Positions 26,559-35,438 of a stretch of DNA of 64,000 nucleotides are shown here, in pieces. The stretch spans positions 10,296,580-10,360,579 of the forward strand of contig NZ_AP025018.1 in the NCBI RefSeq assembly GCF_019977735.1. Reading direction: 5' to 3'. Positions within the stretch are counted from its first letter, which is position 1. Each line of letters begins with the position of its first letter. The notes under the pieces were generated by a model. The model made no database searches. It was not told the DNA's origin and saw only the letters and a program-made list of their open reading frames with translations. This DNA comes from Calothrix sp. PCC 7716 (GTDB lineage Bacteria; Cyanobacteriota; Cyanobacteriia; Cyanobacteriales; Nostocaceae). The translations under genes and the position numbers were made by a program.

Positions 26559-27746
26559 TTACCGGATGGCAACACGAGGCAAACGGTGTTTGAAGGAGCA
26601 GAGAATTTCCCAAGATATGGTGTTTAGCTCGTTTGCCCAGTCGTCGGCAGTAATTTGTTCGTTTTGGTCTTTACCCAATATGGTAACGATTTCGTTTTCT
26701 TGAATATCTGGGATGCTGCTGATATCAAGCATAATTTGGTCCATCGTAATGGCGCCTATTTGAGGAACGCGCTGTCCTCTAATTATCACCTGCATCTTAT
26801 TGGACAAATTACGGGGAATACCGTCAGCGTAACCAATGCCAACCACGGCAATACGCATATTGCGAGAAGCTACATATTTATAGCCATAGCTTACACCAGT
26901 TCCAGCTTCAATTGTTTTGACTTGGGTAACGCGGGCTTTGACTTGTAGAACAGGTTTAAGATTTACATTATGCAAATGCTCTGCTGGGTAATGTCCATAA
27001 ATAGCTAACCCAACTCGCACCATATCGTAATGTAGTTTCTTACTAACGAGTGTTGCGGCACTATTGGCAAAGTGCAAACTGGGTATTGTGATACCACTAG
27101 CTTTAATTTGGGCAATTGCAGCTTCAAACCGTTCATGCTGAAGGTTCATAATGGTAGAGTCTGGACTGTCAGCAGTTGCTAAATGCGAATAAATACTCGC
27201 GATACGTAAGCGAGGTAAGCGAGTTACCAACTTAACGAATTCCCCAGATTCTTGCCAATTAGTTCCTAAACGCGACATTCCTGTATCTAGCTTGATATGT
27301 ACAGGTAATGAAGAATTATAATTAATCGCTTCCAACGTATTAGAAAAAACTAAAGCTTGTCTGGGACTACACAACGTTGGCTGAAGTTGCCAATTCGCAA
27401 TAGCGTGTATTTGTTCAAAGGTTTGTGCGGCGCCTAATAGTAAAATCGGTGCAGTAATTCCAGCTTCGCGCAGTTGAATACCTTCTGGAACTGTGGCAAC
27501 TCCTAACCAACTGGCGCCAGATGATAACGCGACTTTAGCTATAGTAACCGCTCCATGACCATAAGCATCAGCTTTAACGACCGCCATTAACTGTGTCTGT
27601 GGTACCAGCAACTTCTTTAACTGCTTAACATTATGCTCCACGGCGCCTAAATCAATTTCCACCCAAGCACGTTGCTGCATCCAAGAATAAGTATCTCTTT
27701 CCTGATGAGCAATACCCAGAAACTGCTCATTACTCAACATATCCAT
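26559..27746 (-). CDS. alr: alanine racemase
   Basis: The product interconverts L- and D-alanine for peptidoglycan, using PLP. The PLP lysine is in MAVVKADAYGHG (about residue 58). LDTGMSRLG, SHLATAD, HFANSAA, VRVGLAIYG, GVSYGYKY and GYADGIPR (catalytic Tyr region) follow in order, as expected for the two-domain Alr fold. An AGGAG sits 5 nt before ATG 27746, so that start is preferred over the further upstream codon at 27764. The length of about 395 aa is normal. It is encoded just upstream of tRNA-Leu. Confidence 0.95.
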   Translation of the reverse strand: MDMLSNEQFLGIAHQERDTYSWMQQRAWVEIDLGAVEHNVKQLKKLLVPQTQLMAVVKADAYGHGAVTIAKVALSSGASWLGVATVPEGIQLREAGITAPILLLGAAQTFEQIHAIANWQLQPTLCSPRQALVFSNTLEAINYNSSLPVHIKLDTGMSRLGTNWQESGEFVKLVTRLPRLRIASIYSHLATADSPDSTIMNLQHERFEAAIAQIKASGITIPSLHFANSAATLVSKKLHYDMVRVGLAIYGHYPAEHLHNVNLKPVLQVKARVTQVKTIEAGTGVSYGYKYVASRNMRIAVVGIGYADGIPRNLSNKMQVIIRGQRVPQIGAITMDQIMLDISSIPDIQENEIVTILGKDQNEQITADDWANELNTISWEILCSFKHRLPRVAIR

Positions 27747-27764
27747 ATAACTCCTACACACCAC

Positions 27765-28191
27765 ACAATCACGTCACCCAAAGTGAATGAATATTACTTG
27801 AATATACAAATCACTCCCAGCAACTCCGAATAATTTGGAAGTTTAACCCTCAAAACCAAATTCGGGCAAGAGCAAAGGGGTATATAACTGTAACAATCTG
27901 TGACAAATCCTCAATCTATATAAAAATATTTTTACGACAATACATGTAATAAAAATTACATAATGTTTTTATGGATAATTGCGTAACAAGTCGCGTGACT
28001 GCGAATGTTGAAGCTAAAGCCAATCAACACTATGGGGCTGGAGTTGTATCTAAAATATCTTAATCTTTAAATCTATCTCAGTCTTTCCCAGCTTTTAAAG
28101 TCACTTGTTGTATGTATAAATTGTGCTACTCTGGCGAACTGGGTTATATTTGTGTTAATATATGTAAAACTAATACCTTGAGCTTTGATCA
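27765..28191. other. 427-bp divergent intergenic region between alr and the HNH gene
   Basis: Promoters for both divergent genes should be here. I see no further gene. The right half has AT-rich -10-like sequence (TATGTAAAACT near 28160) before the HNH start. Nothing else is assignable. Confidence 0.4.
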
Positions 28192-28689
28192 ATGGGGAAG
28201 GTCTTAGTATTAAACGCCTCTTACGAACCGCTTAACATTACAAGCTGGCGCCGCGCTGCTATCTTGCTTATCAAGGGTAAAGCGGAACAGGTTGAGCATA
28301 ATGGTAAATTTCTTTACGCTGACTTCCCACTGCCTACCGTCATTCGGTTGAGGCACTATGTCCGCGTACCTTACAAAGAAATTCCCCTTACTCGTCGGAA
28401 CTTATTACATCGCGATGGTCACTGCTGTCAATACTGCGGTTATTCCGGAGATGAATTGACGTTAGACCACGTTATTCCGCGCTCCCGTGGTGGTGGAGAC
28501 AGTTGGGAAAACATTGTAACGGCGTGTGTTCGCTGCAATGTTAGAAAAGGCAGTCGTACACCACAAGAAGCTAATATGCCTTTACGGCATACACCAAGAA
28601 GACCTTACAGCAGTCTTTATTTTGAGGTAAGCAAACACCTTAAAACAGGAACGCATAAGGAATGGCAAAAATATGTAATCGGTCTCTAA
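28192..28689 (+). CDS. HNH endonuclease family protein
   Basis: The 165-residue protein starts MGKVLVLNASYEPLNITSW and holds an HNH zinc-type nuclease core: CQYCGYSGDELTLDHVIPRS, GGGDSWENIV and ACVRCNVRKGSRTP, with the two CxxC pairs and the catalytic His in LDHV. This is the small HNH family kept in nearly all cyanobacteria as a single chromosomal gene. It is not tied to a restriction system or intron here. Its substrate is unknown, though a housekeeping DNA role is plausible. It starts at ATG 28192. Confidence 0.93.
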   Translation: MGKVLVLNASYEPLNITSWRRAAILLIKGKAEQVEHNGKFLYADFPLPTVIRLRHYVRVPYKEIPLTRRNLLHRDGHCCQYCGYSGDELTLDHVIPRSRGGGDSWENIVTACVRCNVRKGSRTPQEANMPLRHTPRRPYSSLYFEVSKHLKTGTHKEWQKYVIGL

Positions 28690-29160
28690 TACTACAACAC
28701 TTTGTTAAGAAATGTAAAGTAGTGGAGAGCAATCGATAACGTTCGCACAGAATGCGAGTTGAGCGACGAACTTTTAGAGTTTAGCAGAGAAAATCGTCGT
28801 AGGCAACTCCTGTGTTGAAATATTTTTAGTTTGGCGATATTTGGCGCGTCTTCTGGAGGCGCCTAGTTCACTCTTGTAATTGACTTATTGCCTAAAATAT
28901 ATATTAAAGGGTTATCGTGCTTAGGTTTGGTGCGATAGATATAGTGCTGTCGAGCGATATTGCATAAAAAGGTCAGTCTAAATGTATATTTAACTCAAGC
29001 GCAGTGATGTATAAGACTGGCATAATAGATGGTGCCAAGCTTAAAAATTTTTGCGAAAATTATAAGTGTGTGGCGATACATAGTGACTGACGATGTCACT
29101 GGTGGTAATTATTTTATTAACAGAGATAAGGAGCCTCACCAAATCAAAAACAAATTTTAT
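28690..29160. other. intergenic region before the DHH gene
   Basis: About 470 bp if the DHH protein starts at 29161. No RNA gene is recognised. An AGGAGCC at 29129-29135 and an upstream ATG at 29029 leave open a longer DHH N-terminus. One GGCGCC site lies at 28858. Confidence 0.4.
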
Positions 29161-30432
29161 ATGCAACTAAACTCTTCCCTTTCTCAGCTTGAGAGTCTCA
29201 CCTTGACAAACGATTCACATTCTGAAGAGACAGACCTAGACATTGAACCCCTGGTAAGGCAACCGACTAATGGAGCAAACACTGAAAGTGCTTTTGTCGG
29301 ACAGCAGCGCAATAACTATCTAGCGTACCAGAAATCAGAAGAACTACAGCAAACGTTAATGGGGCGCCGACATGAGCGTCATTTAATAGTATTGCAAGAT
29401 TTTCCTGACCCAGATGCGTTGTCATCAGCTTGGACTTACCAGTTAATAGCCCAGCAATACGATATCAAGTGTGAAATAATTTACGGGGGCACGTTAAGTC
29501 ACCAAGAAAACATCGCATTAGTCAAGCTAACGGGTCTACCAGCACAACGTTGGACTCCACCAACGCTAAAAACAAAAGATTTATCACTTTATCATGGCTT
29601 TGTATTAATCGATAACCAAGGAACCACCTCGCAGTTATTATCGGCAGTTGTCCAAGCCAAATTGCCGCTTGTAGCAGTTATCGACCATCACAGTTTGCAA
29701 GGAGAACTTAAGTCAGAGTTTACAGATATACGTCCTTCGGTACGAGCAACCGCAACAATTTTTACTCAGTACTTACAAACAGGGTTACTAACCCTTGACA
29801 ATAGCGTCAGTCAACATGTTAAATGTGCTACTGCCTTAATGCACGGCTTGCGTTCTGATACCAATCGGTTAATGCAAGCGCAGGAGGAAGATTTTATGGC
29901 AGCAGCATATTTGAGTAGGTTTTACGATGCTCAACTTTTAAACGCTGTATTACAAGCGAATCGCTCGAAACGGGTGATGGATGTAATTGAGCGGTCATTA
30001 AAAAATCGAATCGTTCAAAACAACTTTTCGATAGCTGGAGTTGGGTATTTACGTTATGACGACCGTGACGCAATTCCGCAAGCAGCAGATTTTCTGGTGA
30101 CAGAAGAGAATGTTCATACTGCTGTAGTGTATGGTATAGTTCACGACGAAGACGAAGAACTCGAAGTAGTTATTGGTTCGTTACGAACAAGCAAACTGAC
30201 TTTAGACCCCGACGAATTCATAAAAGAAGCATTTGGGCAAGACAGTAGCGGTAGATTTTTTGGTGGTGGACGTACCAGTGCAGGTGGATTTGAAATTCCA
30301 ATGGGCTTTTTGTCGGGAGGGAACGAAAACTCCGCTTATGCCAGAATGAAATGGGAAGTTTACGACTCGCAAATCAAGCAGAAGTTGTTGAGACTAGTAA
30401 ACCCAAAGGATAATCCTATTCAGCCTGAATAA
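29161..30432 (+). CDS. DHH-family phosphoesterase (NrnA/RecJ-like)
   Basis: The core has the DHH-superfamily metal motifs: VLQDFPDPDALSSAW (DxD), VLIDNQG, VAVIDHHSLQ (DHH) and a C-terminal DHHA1-type GRFFGGGRTSAGGFEIP. The family hydrolyses short oligonucleotides or phosphonucleotides such as pAp or linear dinucleotides. The first 60 residues are variable. The frame is open back to ATG 29029 (467 aa), but MQLNSSLSQLE at 29161 is where cyanobacterial relatives usually begin, so I start there (423 aa). The Shine-Dalgarno evidence does not decide it. Confidence 0.88.
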   Translation: MQLNSSLSQLESLTLTNDSHSEETDLDIEPLVRQPTNGANTESAFVGQQRNNYLAYQKSEELQQTLMGRRHERHLIVLQDFPDPDALSSAWTYQLIAQQYDIKCEIIYGGTLSHQENIALVKLTGLPAQRWTPPTLKTKDLSLYHGFVLIDNQGTTSQLLSAVVQAKLPLVAVIDHHSLQGELKSEFTDIRPSVRATATIFTQYLQTGLLTLDNSVSQHVKCATALMHGLRSDTNRLMQAQEEDFMAAAYLSRFYDAQLLNAVLQANRSKRVMDVIERSLKNRIVQNNFSIAGVGYLRYDDRDAIPQAADFLVTEENVHTAVVYGIVHDEDEELEVVIGSLRTSKLTLDPDEFIKEAFGQDSSGRFFGGGRTSAGGFEIPMGFLSGGNENSAYARMKWEVYDSQIKQKLLRLVNPKDNPIQPE

Positions 30433-30440
30433 CATTTTTT

Positions 30441-30470
30441 TGTAGAGACGTTACATGTAACGTCTCTACA
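30441..30470. terminator. perfect 30-bp palindrome after the DHH gene
   Basis: TGTAGAGACGTTACA followed directly by its reverse complement lies 8 bp after the DHH stop, preceded by a T run. It belongs to the same family as 16912-16941. It probably forms a terminator-like hairpin. Confidence 0.55.
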
Positions 30471-30525
30471 CATGTAATAAAGAATATATATATATAGAGG
30501 CGTAGGAAAATATTATTATATAAAC

Positions 30526-31674
30526 ATGAGAATCCAAGTCAAATTTGCTTCATTATTGTCCCAGTTTAGAGCTTGTCACTGGTGGTTTGGCATTTTGTTA
30601 TCGATGGCAATGGCCGCTCCTGCTCAAGCATCAGTAATTTTGCGTATCGCAATTGAGCAGAACGTTAACCAAGTCAGAGTCGGTAGTTCTACTACTGCGG
30701 TTGTGAAGGATGGTAGTGGTCGGACGCTAGGACAATTACCAGCAAACAGCGCATATTTTGCTCAACCTGTACCTGGAGGTGGAGTTGCATTAGATAAATG
30801 GCGTTCAGGTTTGTTTTGGATTGAGCCAACTGCAAAAGGGTATGTTTTTATTGGTGACAAGTGGTATAGAGGCAGAACTTTAGTAGTTCCAACAGGTCAA
30901 GGTTTAACAGCAGTTAATTGGATTGATTTAGAAGAGTATCTTTACAGCGTTATTGGTGGTGAAATGGACGCACGTTGGCCCCAAGAAGCACTTAAAGCGC
31001 AAGCTATTGCCGCACGGACTTATGCTATTTACAGACGCGAACAAAATCGCAATGACCCCATTTTTGATTTAGGGGACACTCCAGACAAGTGGCAAATATA
31101 CAAAGGAATAGTAAGTGAATCTCCTAGTACGCTAGATGCAGTCGATAAAACAGCGGGTCAAGTGTTAACTTACAACAACCGAATAATTGAGTCAGTATTT
31201 CATGCTTGTTCGGGTGGACATACCGAGAATGTCGAAGATGTTTGGGGCAGAAAAGAACCTTACCTGCGGGCAGTACCAGACTTTGACCAAAATATTCCTG
31301 AGTGCAGTTGGCAACGAACTTTTACAGCAGCAGAAATTGGTCAACGTTTTCCTGAAATTGGTAAAGCCAAGCAAATGGCAATAGAAACAGTATCGTCCTT
31401 TGGTAGCGTTAGGTCGTTACGTATTGTCGGTGAAAAGGGTACAAAAGTATTGCGTGGTGAAGATGTACGGACAGCACTCAAACTCAGAAGTACCCGGTTT
31501 ACTGTTGCTAATGCACCTGGTGGTAACTTTTTACTTCAGGGTCGAGGTTTCGGGCACGGTGTAGGCTTAAGTCAATGGGGCGCCTACAATTTAGCATTAC
31601 AACGCGCAAATCACCTACAAATATTAGCTTATTACTTCCGAGGTGTAGCACTCTCACCTATTAGAGCAAGATAG
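30526..31674 (+). CDS. SpoIID/LytB domain protein, exported
   Basis: The 382-residue product has an N-terminal signal peptide (hydrophobic FGILLSMAMAAPAQAS, cleavage after AQA). The mature part is a SpoIID domain: WIDLEEYLYSVIGGEMDARWP with the catalytic Glu, LKAQAIAARTYAIYRRE, VFHACSGGHTENVEDVWG and GRGFGHGVGLSQWGAY. SpoIID cleaves denuded or peptide-free glycan strands as a lytic transglycosylase. In non-sporulating cyanobacteria the protein probably remodels septal peptidoglycan, which is inference. It starts at ATG 30526. Confidence 0.92.
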   Translation: MRIQVKFASLLSQFRACHWWFGILLSMAMAAPAQASVILRIAIEQNVNQVRVGSSTTAVVKDGSGRTLGQLPANSAYFAQPVPGGGVALDKWRSGLFWIEPTAKGYVFIGDKWYRGRTLVVPTGQGLTAVNWIDLEEYLYSVIGGEMDARWPQEALKAQAIAARTYAIYRREQNRNDPIFDLGDTPDKWQIYKGIVSESPSTLDAVDKTAGQVLTYNNRIIESVFHACSGGHTENVEDVWGRKEPYLRAVPDFDQNIPECSWQRTFTAAEIGQRFPEIGKAKQMAIETVSSFGSVRSLRIVGEKGTKVLRGEDVRTALKLRSTRFTVANAPGGNFLLQGRGFGHGVGLSQWGAYNLALQRANHLQILAYYFRGVALSPIRAR

Positions 31675-31680
31675 GAAATA

Positions 31681-31975
31681 GTGCTGAGTGCTGAGTGCTG
31701 AGTGCTGAGTGCTGAGTGCTGAGTGCTGAGTGCTGAGTTGTGAGTTGTGAGTGCAAAGTAGTAATTCCTAACTCCTGATTCTTACTTAGGGACTTCCAAA
31801 TAAAAAAATCTCCAATATATTCTTGTGGAACGGGCATCCTGCCCGTTAATTTAAAGAAGGCGGGCAAGGATGCCCACCCCACAAGATTATTACCCACAAG
31901 ATTATTAATTAATCATGTAAAGTAGTAACTCCTAACTCCTAACTCTGCTCCTCAGCACTCAGCACTCAGCACTTT
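31681..31975. repeat. STRR arrays and GGGCATCC palindromes between convergent genes
   Basis: Eight or more uninterrupted GTGCTGA heptamers (31681-31738) are followed by two GGGCATCC/GGATGCCC palindromic elements (about 31824-31886) and inverted TCAGCAC heptamers (31953-31973). The block fills the gap between the SpoIID gene and the convergent membrane-protein gene. Confidence 0.9.
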
Positions 31976-33226
31976 TTACTCTTCCAAACGTTTAACTTCT
32001 TGGTCGAGTAAATCAGTTTCTGTGGAATAAGCTAGATTTTCGTTACCGATAAACTTGTTGGCAGCAAACTGTTGAGCAAAGTTGATTTTATTTTGTAACT
32101 CTTGGCTAATGCTAGATAGCAATTTGGCGCGAGAAATTCGTTCAGAGTTTCTCTCAGTAATTTTAGTATTACGCCACTGAATCCAAAAGTATCGGATTAG
32201 CGGTATCACTAAAAATCCGGTACCGTAAGCTAAAAGCAGCCAGTAAATACCTTGAACAAATCCGACAAGTCCACCTAACTTGGCGCCAACTACACCACCA
32301 CGTAGTAAACTACCAAGAATTAAGGCGCCTACAAAGTTCGCAATACCCAAACCAGCACTCAGCATAATTTGTCCAGAAGTTGCGGCGCTAAACTTCCATT
32401 TCAACTCTTCAAGGTAAGATGCTATAGCATGGCGCCGTTTTTTAACTGCACTTACTTGTAACTCAGGAAAGTAATAAACAATTTCTCCAGAGGGACTAAC
32501 TTGAGGTTGACCGTTGAACCGTGTCAACGTTGGCAGCATGTAATCTTCGTATTCTTGCTGGTACTTTTCGCCGATATTATCTAGATATGGTGATATTTGC
32601 TCTGCCACAACGGCGCCGCGATTTTCACTTATAACTGTAGCAATTTCTTGCCAGCGACGTTCCTCTAAATTCGCATTTGGATTACCATCACCAAACAAGA
32701 ACGAGAAAACAGCCTCGAAGAAATTTAGCTCGCGCTTCTCACGGCGCCGTTCCCGATAATGACTATCGTAATTAGGACTGAGAAACCACCAAAAATCAGG
32801 GAAGTAAAAGAAACTTCCTCCACTAGAACCCCAATCACCACCACTATCACCACCCCCATCGCGGTTAGACATGGCAGTAATTATCAAAAATATAGCAATA
32901 GTTATTAAAGCAATCGAAGCAACCAGAAAAATACCGAAAGAAATTCTAATTATGTAAAATAAAATACCCCAAATTTTATTCCACCATTCCTGCAACTTAA
33001 GCTTAAAATACTTGTCGCGTAGGATATCACGGAAGTTTTTAGGAAATAAAAATACAATATCACCAGTATCAGCAACTTGTAAGTGACCTCCAGCATCGGA
33101 TGCAAGAGCTAACAAACCTTGATTGGCTTGTCCAACGTTTAAACCAACTTGGGTTGCCACATCACCAACGGTGACACGGTACCCTAATTGTTCAACAGCC
33201 CGCATTATCGAAGGATTGGGAGCCAT
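31976..33226 (-). CDS. conserved cyanobacterial/plastid-type membrane protein
   Basis: The 416-residue product begins with a small helical domain (RAVEQLGYRVTVGDVATQVGLNV) resembling a winged-helix. Next are a strong TM at about 85-115, a Gly/Ser-rich and Arg-rich cytosolic stretch (130-165), a second soluble part (YEDYMLPTLTRFNGQP, GEIVYYFPELQV), and two more hydrophobic segments at about 285-350. It resembles a family shared by cyanobacteria and plant plastids that lacks a proven function. It is leftward and 81 bp downstream of the next small coiled-coil gene, so the two may be cotranscribed. It starts at ATG 33226. Confidence 0.75.
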   Translation of the reverse strand: MAPNPSIMRAVEQLGYRVTVGDVATQVGLNVGQANQGLLALASDAGGHLQVADTGDIVFLFPKNFRDILRDKYFKLKLQEWWNKIWGILFYIIRISFGIFLVASIALITIAIFLIITAMSNRDGGGDSGGDWGSSGGSFFYFPDFWWFLSPNYDSHYRERRREKRELNFFEAVFSFLFGDGNPNANLEERRWQEIATVISENRGAVVAEQISPYLDNIGEKYQQEYEDYMLPTLTRFNGQPQVSPSGEIVYYFPELQVSAVKKRRHAIASYLEELKWKFSAATSGQIMLSAGLGIANFVGALILGSLLRGGVVGAKLGGLVGFVQGIYWLLLAYGTGFLVIPLIRYFWIQWRNTKITERNSERISRAKLLSSISQELQNKINFAQQFAANKFIGNENLAYSTETDLLDQEVKRLEE

Positions 33227-33307
33227 TTTTTGGTCTCCTGTTAAAATTAACTCTATATCAAGTATAAAGTTTGATTTTCAATACTGTCGGGTAGTTGCTA
33301 CATAGCA

Positions 33308-33646
33308 TCAACGTGCTTCTAGCTTTTTGACTCGTTGCTCTAACGTATTTACCTGCTGTTTGAGTTCGACTACTAAAGTTGCTAATCTGTCAAACATTTG
33401 GTCACGCTGCAACTGCGTTGTTGTTCGACGCGCGGGTGCTGGTAAGGTTGGTGAAGTACGTCCTGGTGATGGGAGTGTACGATTTGTTTGGGCTTCAAGG
33501 TTAGCTAAACGAGACTCCAAGCGGTTAAAATCTGCTTGTAGGTTATTTAAGCGAGATTCGATAAGCTGTGATGAGGCGGTTTGGGCAAATAAACCACTCC
33601 AAAGTATGATGGCTAAAAGCAATGCCATCATCAACCGTCCAAGCAT
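33308..33646 (-). CDS. small exported coiled-coil protein
   Basis: The 112-residue protein has a signal peptide (MMALLLAIILWSGLFAQTASS) followed by a heptad-rich helix (LESRLANLEAQ), a Pro/Thr-rich linker (SPGRTSPTLPAPARRTT) and a second coiled coil (LVVELKQQVNTLEQRVKKLE). I do not recognise a named family. It is probably periplasmic and oligomeric. It starts at ATG 33646 and precedes the membrane protein gene in the same direction. Confidence 0.65.
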   Translation of the reverse strand: MLGRLMMALLLAIILWSGLFAQTASSQLIESRLNNLQADFNRLESRLANLEAQTNRTLPSPGRTSPTLPAPARRTTTQLQRDQMFDRLATLVVELKQQVNTLEQRVKKLEAR

Positions 33647-33972
33647 ATTGTTCGGGTTTAGATGATTTTTTTTGGGGAGGGAGTTAATAACTTTAATTTA
33701 TCGTATTTTAATATTTGAAGCTACATATATATCTTTAGGTCGAATTGTAGATACCTCCAAAATTTATTTGGACATCAATCATAAAATAGTATGAAAAAAA
33801 CAGCTTAAGTAAGTATTTTCACTTAAACAATTATACGTTAATATCTAATTATCGAATAAAGATTAGTAATTAATTCAAATAAGATTCTTCTAAATTAAAT
33901 AATTTTTAAACAAAATTAAATTATATTATGAATATTCCAGCATAAAAATTATAGTTTTATACAGGTAATAAA
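33647..33972. other. 326-bp AT-rich divergent region
   Basis: This very AT-rich sequence lies between divergent genes and should hold the promoters of the coiled-coil gene and the metalloprotease gene. No RNA gene or repeat is recognised. Confidence 0.4.
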
Positions 33973-35394
33973 ATGAAAAGTATTAGTTTCAATATTAATA
34001 GTTTGTGTTTAAAAATTATTCTTGCTTTTACAGGAGTTATCGCAAGTAGTGCCTCAGCTAATGCTCTTACCTTCAACTTTAATTATGCACAAGGAACAAC
34101 ACTAGAGCAAATGGTCGGTTTTGAAATGGCTGGTGGAATCTGGTCATCACATTTATCGGATAATGCAAGTGTTAATATCTACGTCGAGATGACAAACGAC
34201 TTACCAACAAATGTTATTGGTGGTGCGCTTCCTGGAATAGAAGCAAATCAAACATATACTAACTGGCGGAATAATTTACAAGCAGATAGAAAATCTGCTG
34301 ACGACAATAGTGTTTTCAACAACTTACAAGATGAAGTAGACAAGTTTACTGCTTATATCGATGGCTTTAAAGTCGATAATAACGAAGAACTGAATATGAC
34401 TCGTGCCAACGCAAAGGCACTAGGAATGTTGAATGGCAATAACAATGCTCTTGATGGTTATATACTCATGAGTAACTTATCAAGCTTACCTGTGAGTTGG
34501 AATTACGATTTTCTGAATAACACCGTTCCCAATAACAAATTGGATTTCTTGAGCGTTGGAGTTCACGAAGTTGGTCATATTCTTGGCTTTGTGAGTGGAA
34601 TTGATAGACCAGGATGGTTAAGCCAAAAGACGCAATATAACCAGAATAATATAGATGATTTTTATTCCAGCTTAACAGGTACTTTAAACAATGTCACCCC
34701 ACTGGATATGTTCCGTTATTCACAACAGAGTATTGCAGCTGGAGGACTTTCTGAACATTGGCTCGACCTATCCATCGGTGGTAATCCTTATTTCTCTGTT
34801 GATGGTGGTCAAACTTCTTTGGCTTATTTCGCGACAGGAGAAAATACTAGCTTAGGTGGTGATGGTGAACAAGCAAGTCACTGGAAACAGGAAAGTAATG
34901 TACTAGGCATTATGGATCCATTACTGAATGTAGGTCAGAGACGAAGTATCACAACTATTGACAGACGCGCAATGGATGCTATTGGTTGGGATTTGGGACA
35001 AGGTAATATTAATTATACGACTTTACATGGTCAAGCTAAAGAGCGGCTAGCACAGCGAATAGGTAAAACAGTAGCTTGGCTTGATGCAAACCCCATCGAA
35101 GCTGCTCAACTTCTTAGTCAAAATCGCGACCAAGACGTAGCAACGATGATTGACCAAAGCCAAATTTATGAGTGGGGTCCCGTAACTTGTACCCTTGGCC
35201 TTCCTGGTTGTTGGCGCCAAGAAGGTTTCTGGCAAAATTATAGCTTGCAAACATTAGATACTCAGGGTAAAGCGGCAAAAACACCAGAACCGTCGTCATT
35301 TATTGGCTTGTTCGGGCTTGTTGGGCTGGGTTTGGTTTCTCGAAAAAAGCTGTCACGCCCAAAACAGTCAAACAATATTAATTCATTAAATTAA
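33973..35394 (+). CDS. NF038122-type metalloprotease with PEP-CTERM sorting signal
   Basis: The 473-residue exported protein has a signal peptide (about 1-32, ending SASANA), a zinc-protease site HEVGHILGF at about 199-207, and conserved blocks TLEQMVGFEMAGGIWSSHL and NIYVEMTNDLP. It ends in a PEP-CTERM signal: TPEPSS, a hydrophobic stretch, then SRKKLSRPKQ. PEP-CTERM proteins are handed to an exosortase and anchored or released at the surface. The HExxH..G pattern suggests a metzincin-like peptidase. It lies 44 bp upstream of the exoprotein gene, so it may process that neighbour. Confidence 0.87.
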   Translation: MKSISFNINSLCLKIILAFTGVIASSASANALTFNFNYAQGTTLEQMVGFEMAGGIWSSHLSDNASVNIYVEMTNDLPTNVIGGALPGIEANQTYTNWRNNLQADRKSADDNSVFNNLQDEVDKFTAYIDGFKVDNNEELNMTRANAKALGMLNGNNNALDGYILMSNLSSLPVSWNYDFLNNTVPNNKLDFLSVGVHEVGHILGFVSGIDRPGWLSQKTQYNQNNIDDFYSSLTGTLNNVTPLDMFRYSQQSIAAGGLSEHWLDLSIGGNPYFSVDGGQTSLAYFATGENTSLGGDGEQASHWKQESNVLGIMDPLLNVGQRRSITTIDRRAMDAIGWDLGQGNINYTTLHGQAKERLAQRIGKTVAWLDANPIEAAQLLSQNRDQDVATMIDQSQIYEWGPVTCTLGLPGCWRQEGFWQNYSLQTLDTQGKAAKTPEPSSFIGLFGLVGLGLVSRKKLSRPKQSNNINSLN

Positions 35395-35438
35395 GTGGTA
35401 ATACTTATAATGAGAATAATAATAATTACTTTATTTTC

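Noticed and set aside
29029-29160. N-terminal extension of the DHH phosphoesterase
   Set aside because: The extra 44 residues have no family-like features and no good ribosome-binding site; the ATG at 29161 fits relatives better. The extension cannot be fully excluded.
31661-31897. A 78-codon leftward frame rich in STQHSAL repeats
   Set aside because: It is the translation of GTGCTGA heptamers; the same peptide appears wherever STRRs occur.
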